Source of the DNA: a virus
Length of the DNA stretch: 32,102 bases
IMG/VR virus record: IMGVR_UViG_3300046660_000318
Coordinates: 1 to 32,102 of that record
Reading direction: 5' to 3' (one strand)
Position numbers and translations under genes: made by a program. Below, one piece after another: positions 31,388 to 32,102 of this stretch (its first letter is position 1; every line of letters begins with the position of its first letter). Below the pieces are notes generated by a model. It did not search any database. It was not told the DNA's origin and worked only from the letters and a program-made list of their open reading frames with translations.

Positions 31388-32102
31388 ATGCAGAACAAAA
31401 CCCGCGAGCTGTTCATGGCGTACCTGGCGAACATCGCCGCGTTGAGCGCCGTGATCGACGCGACGAAGAAATTCAACGTCGCGCCGTCTGTGCAGCAAAC
31501 CCTCGAAGCGCACATGCAAGAGTCGAGCGCGTTTCTCAAATCGATCAACGTCGCGCCCGTGACCGATCAACAAGGCGAAAAGCTCGGCCTCGGCATCGGC
31601 GGCCCGATCGCCGGCACGACCGACACGGCCGTTAAGGATCGTGCAACCGTCGATCCGACCGAGATCGACTCGATCGGCTATTTCTGCACGCAGACGAATT
31701 TCGACACGCACATCTCGTTCGCAAAGCTCGACATGTGGGCGAAGTTTCCGAATTTCGAAACCCTCATTCGTGACCTGATCGTGACGCGTCAAGCGCTCGA
31801 CCGCATCATGATCGGTTTCAACGGCACGTCGCGCGCGGCCTCGTCCGATCGCACGGCAAACCCGCTGCTGCAAGACGTCAACAAGGGCTGGCTGCAGAAG
31901 TATCGCGAAGGCGCCGCGCAACGCGTGATGAAGGATGGCAAAGTTGCCGGCTCGATCGTCGTCGGCGCTGACGCATCGGCCGACTATCGCAACCTCGACG
32001 CCCTGGTGTACGACGCGAAAAGCTCGCTCGTCGATCCGTGGCACCGTCAAGACACGCAGCTCGTCGCGATCCTGGGCGATGCCCTGATGCACGACAAGTA
32101 TT
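31388..32102 (+). CDS. N: Major capsid protein gpN, N-terminal part (continues at 1-494)
   Basis: The frame starts with ATG at 31388 after GGAGCACCACAC and runs to the end of the window without a stop. The N-terminus MQNKTRELFMAYLANIAALS, the segment FNVAPSVQQTLEAHMQESSAFL, and IDSIGYFCTQTNFDTHISFAKLDMWAKFPNFE are typical of P2 gpN, which is processed near its N-terminus by the gpO protease. The last 189 bases repeat the window start, so the gene is completed by 1-494. Confidence 0.95.
   Translation, partial: MQNKTRELFMAYLANIAALSAVIDATKKFNVAPSVQQTLEAHMQESSAFLKSINVAPVTDQQGEKLGLGIGGPIAGTTDTAVKDRATVDPTEIDSIGYFCTQTNFDTHISFAKLDMWAKFPNFETLIRDLIVTRQALDRIMIGFNGTSRAASSDRTANPLLQDVNKGWLQKYREGAAQRVMKDGKVAGSIVVGADASADYRNLDALVYDAKSSLVDPWHRQDTQLVAILGDALMHDKY
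31914..32102. repeat. Terminal direct repeat, right copy (circular closure)
   Basis: This block equals 1-189 except for one silent base at 31975 (A in place of G). It marks circular closure of the genome at about 31,913 bp. Confidence 0.95.

Noticed and set aside
1-32102. tRNA or rRNA genes, attP site
   Set aside because: No cloverleaf or rRNA-like sequence was noticed, and there is no integrase to point to an attachment site.

Overview
The window is one almost complete, circularly permuted genome of a P2-like temperate myovirus that appears to persist as a plasmid (a phage-plasmid). The last 189 bases (31914-32102) repeat the first 189 (1-189) with one silent mismatch, so the molecule closes to about 31.9 kb, with the cut inside the major capsid gene. 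High GC, GC-rich third codon positions and the gene content point to a phage of Burkholderia or a close betaproteobacterium. The published parallel I know is Burkholderia cenocepacia phage KS14, a P2-like phage of about 32 kb whose lysogens carry it as a plasmid.

Layout. (1) 27256-30074, minus: portal Q and terminase P. Divergent from them, 30238 through the circle junction to 4874, plus: scaffold/protease O, capsid N, terminase small subunit M, head completion L, tail X, a lysis cassette (two holin-like proteins, muramidase, Rz and Rz1-type spanins) and tail completion R and S. (2) 4959-16189, plus: baseplate and fibre genes V, W, J, I, H, G, then sheath FI, tube FII, E with its -1 frameshift extension E', tape measure T, U and D, closed by a strong terminator. 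(3) 16348-18119: a DUF6884-type protein, a serine recombinase and a convergent CI-like repressor. (4) 18205-22676, plus: a small ribbon-helix-helix-like protein, an Ogr/Delta late activator, an unknown protein, a P4-alpha-like primase-helicase and two small unknown proteins. (5) 22765-24203, minus: ParA, a ribbon-helix-helix ParB-type protein and two unknown small genes. (6) 24204-27216: a repeat-rich, gene-poor section with a small accessory gene and a Rep_3 iteron replicon.

How it works together (inference). In the lysogen, CI would silence the early operon at 18205 onward while RepA, its iterons and DnaA boxes, ParA/ParB and perhaps the serine recombinase keep a circular plasmid copied, partitioned and monomeric. 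No integrase and no P2-type gene A replication protein are visible. On induction, the primase-helicase would drive lytic replication and Ogr would activate late promoters near 4.9 kb and 30.1 kb. Points to look at: two unrelated repeat families (RepA iterons and an ATCCACGAGT family), a repressor whose self-cleavage residues are replaced, a scaffold/protease with a signal-peptide-like N-terminal extension, a duplicated module in the fibre chaperone, and an apparent absence of palindromic AGCT-centred hexamers.
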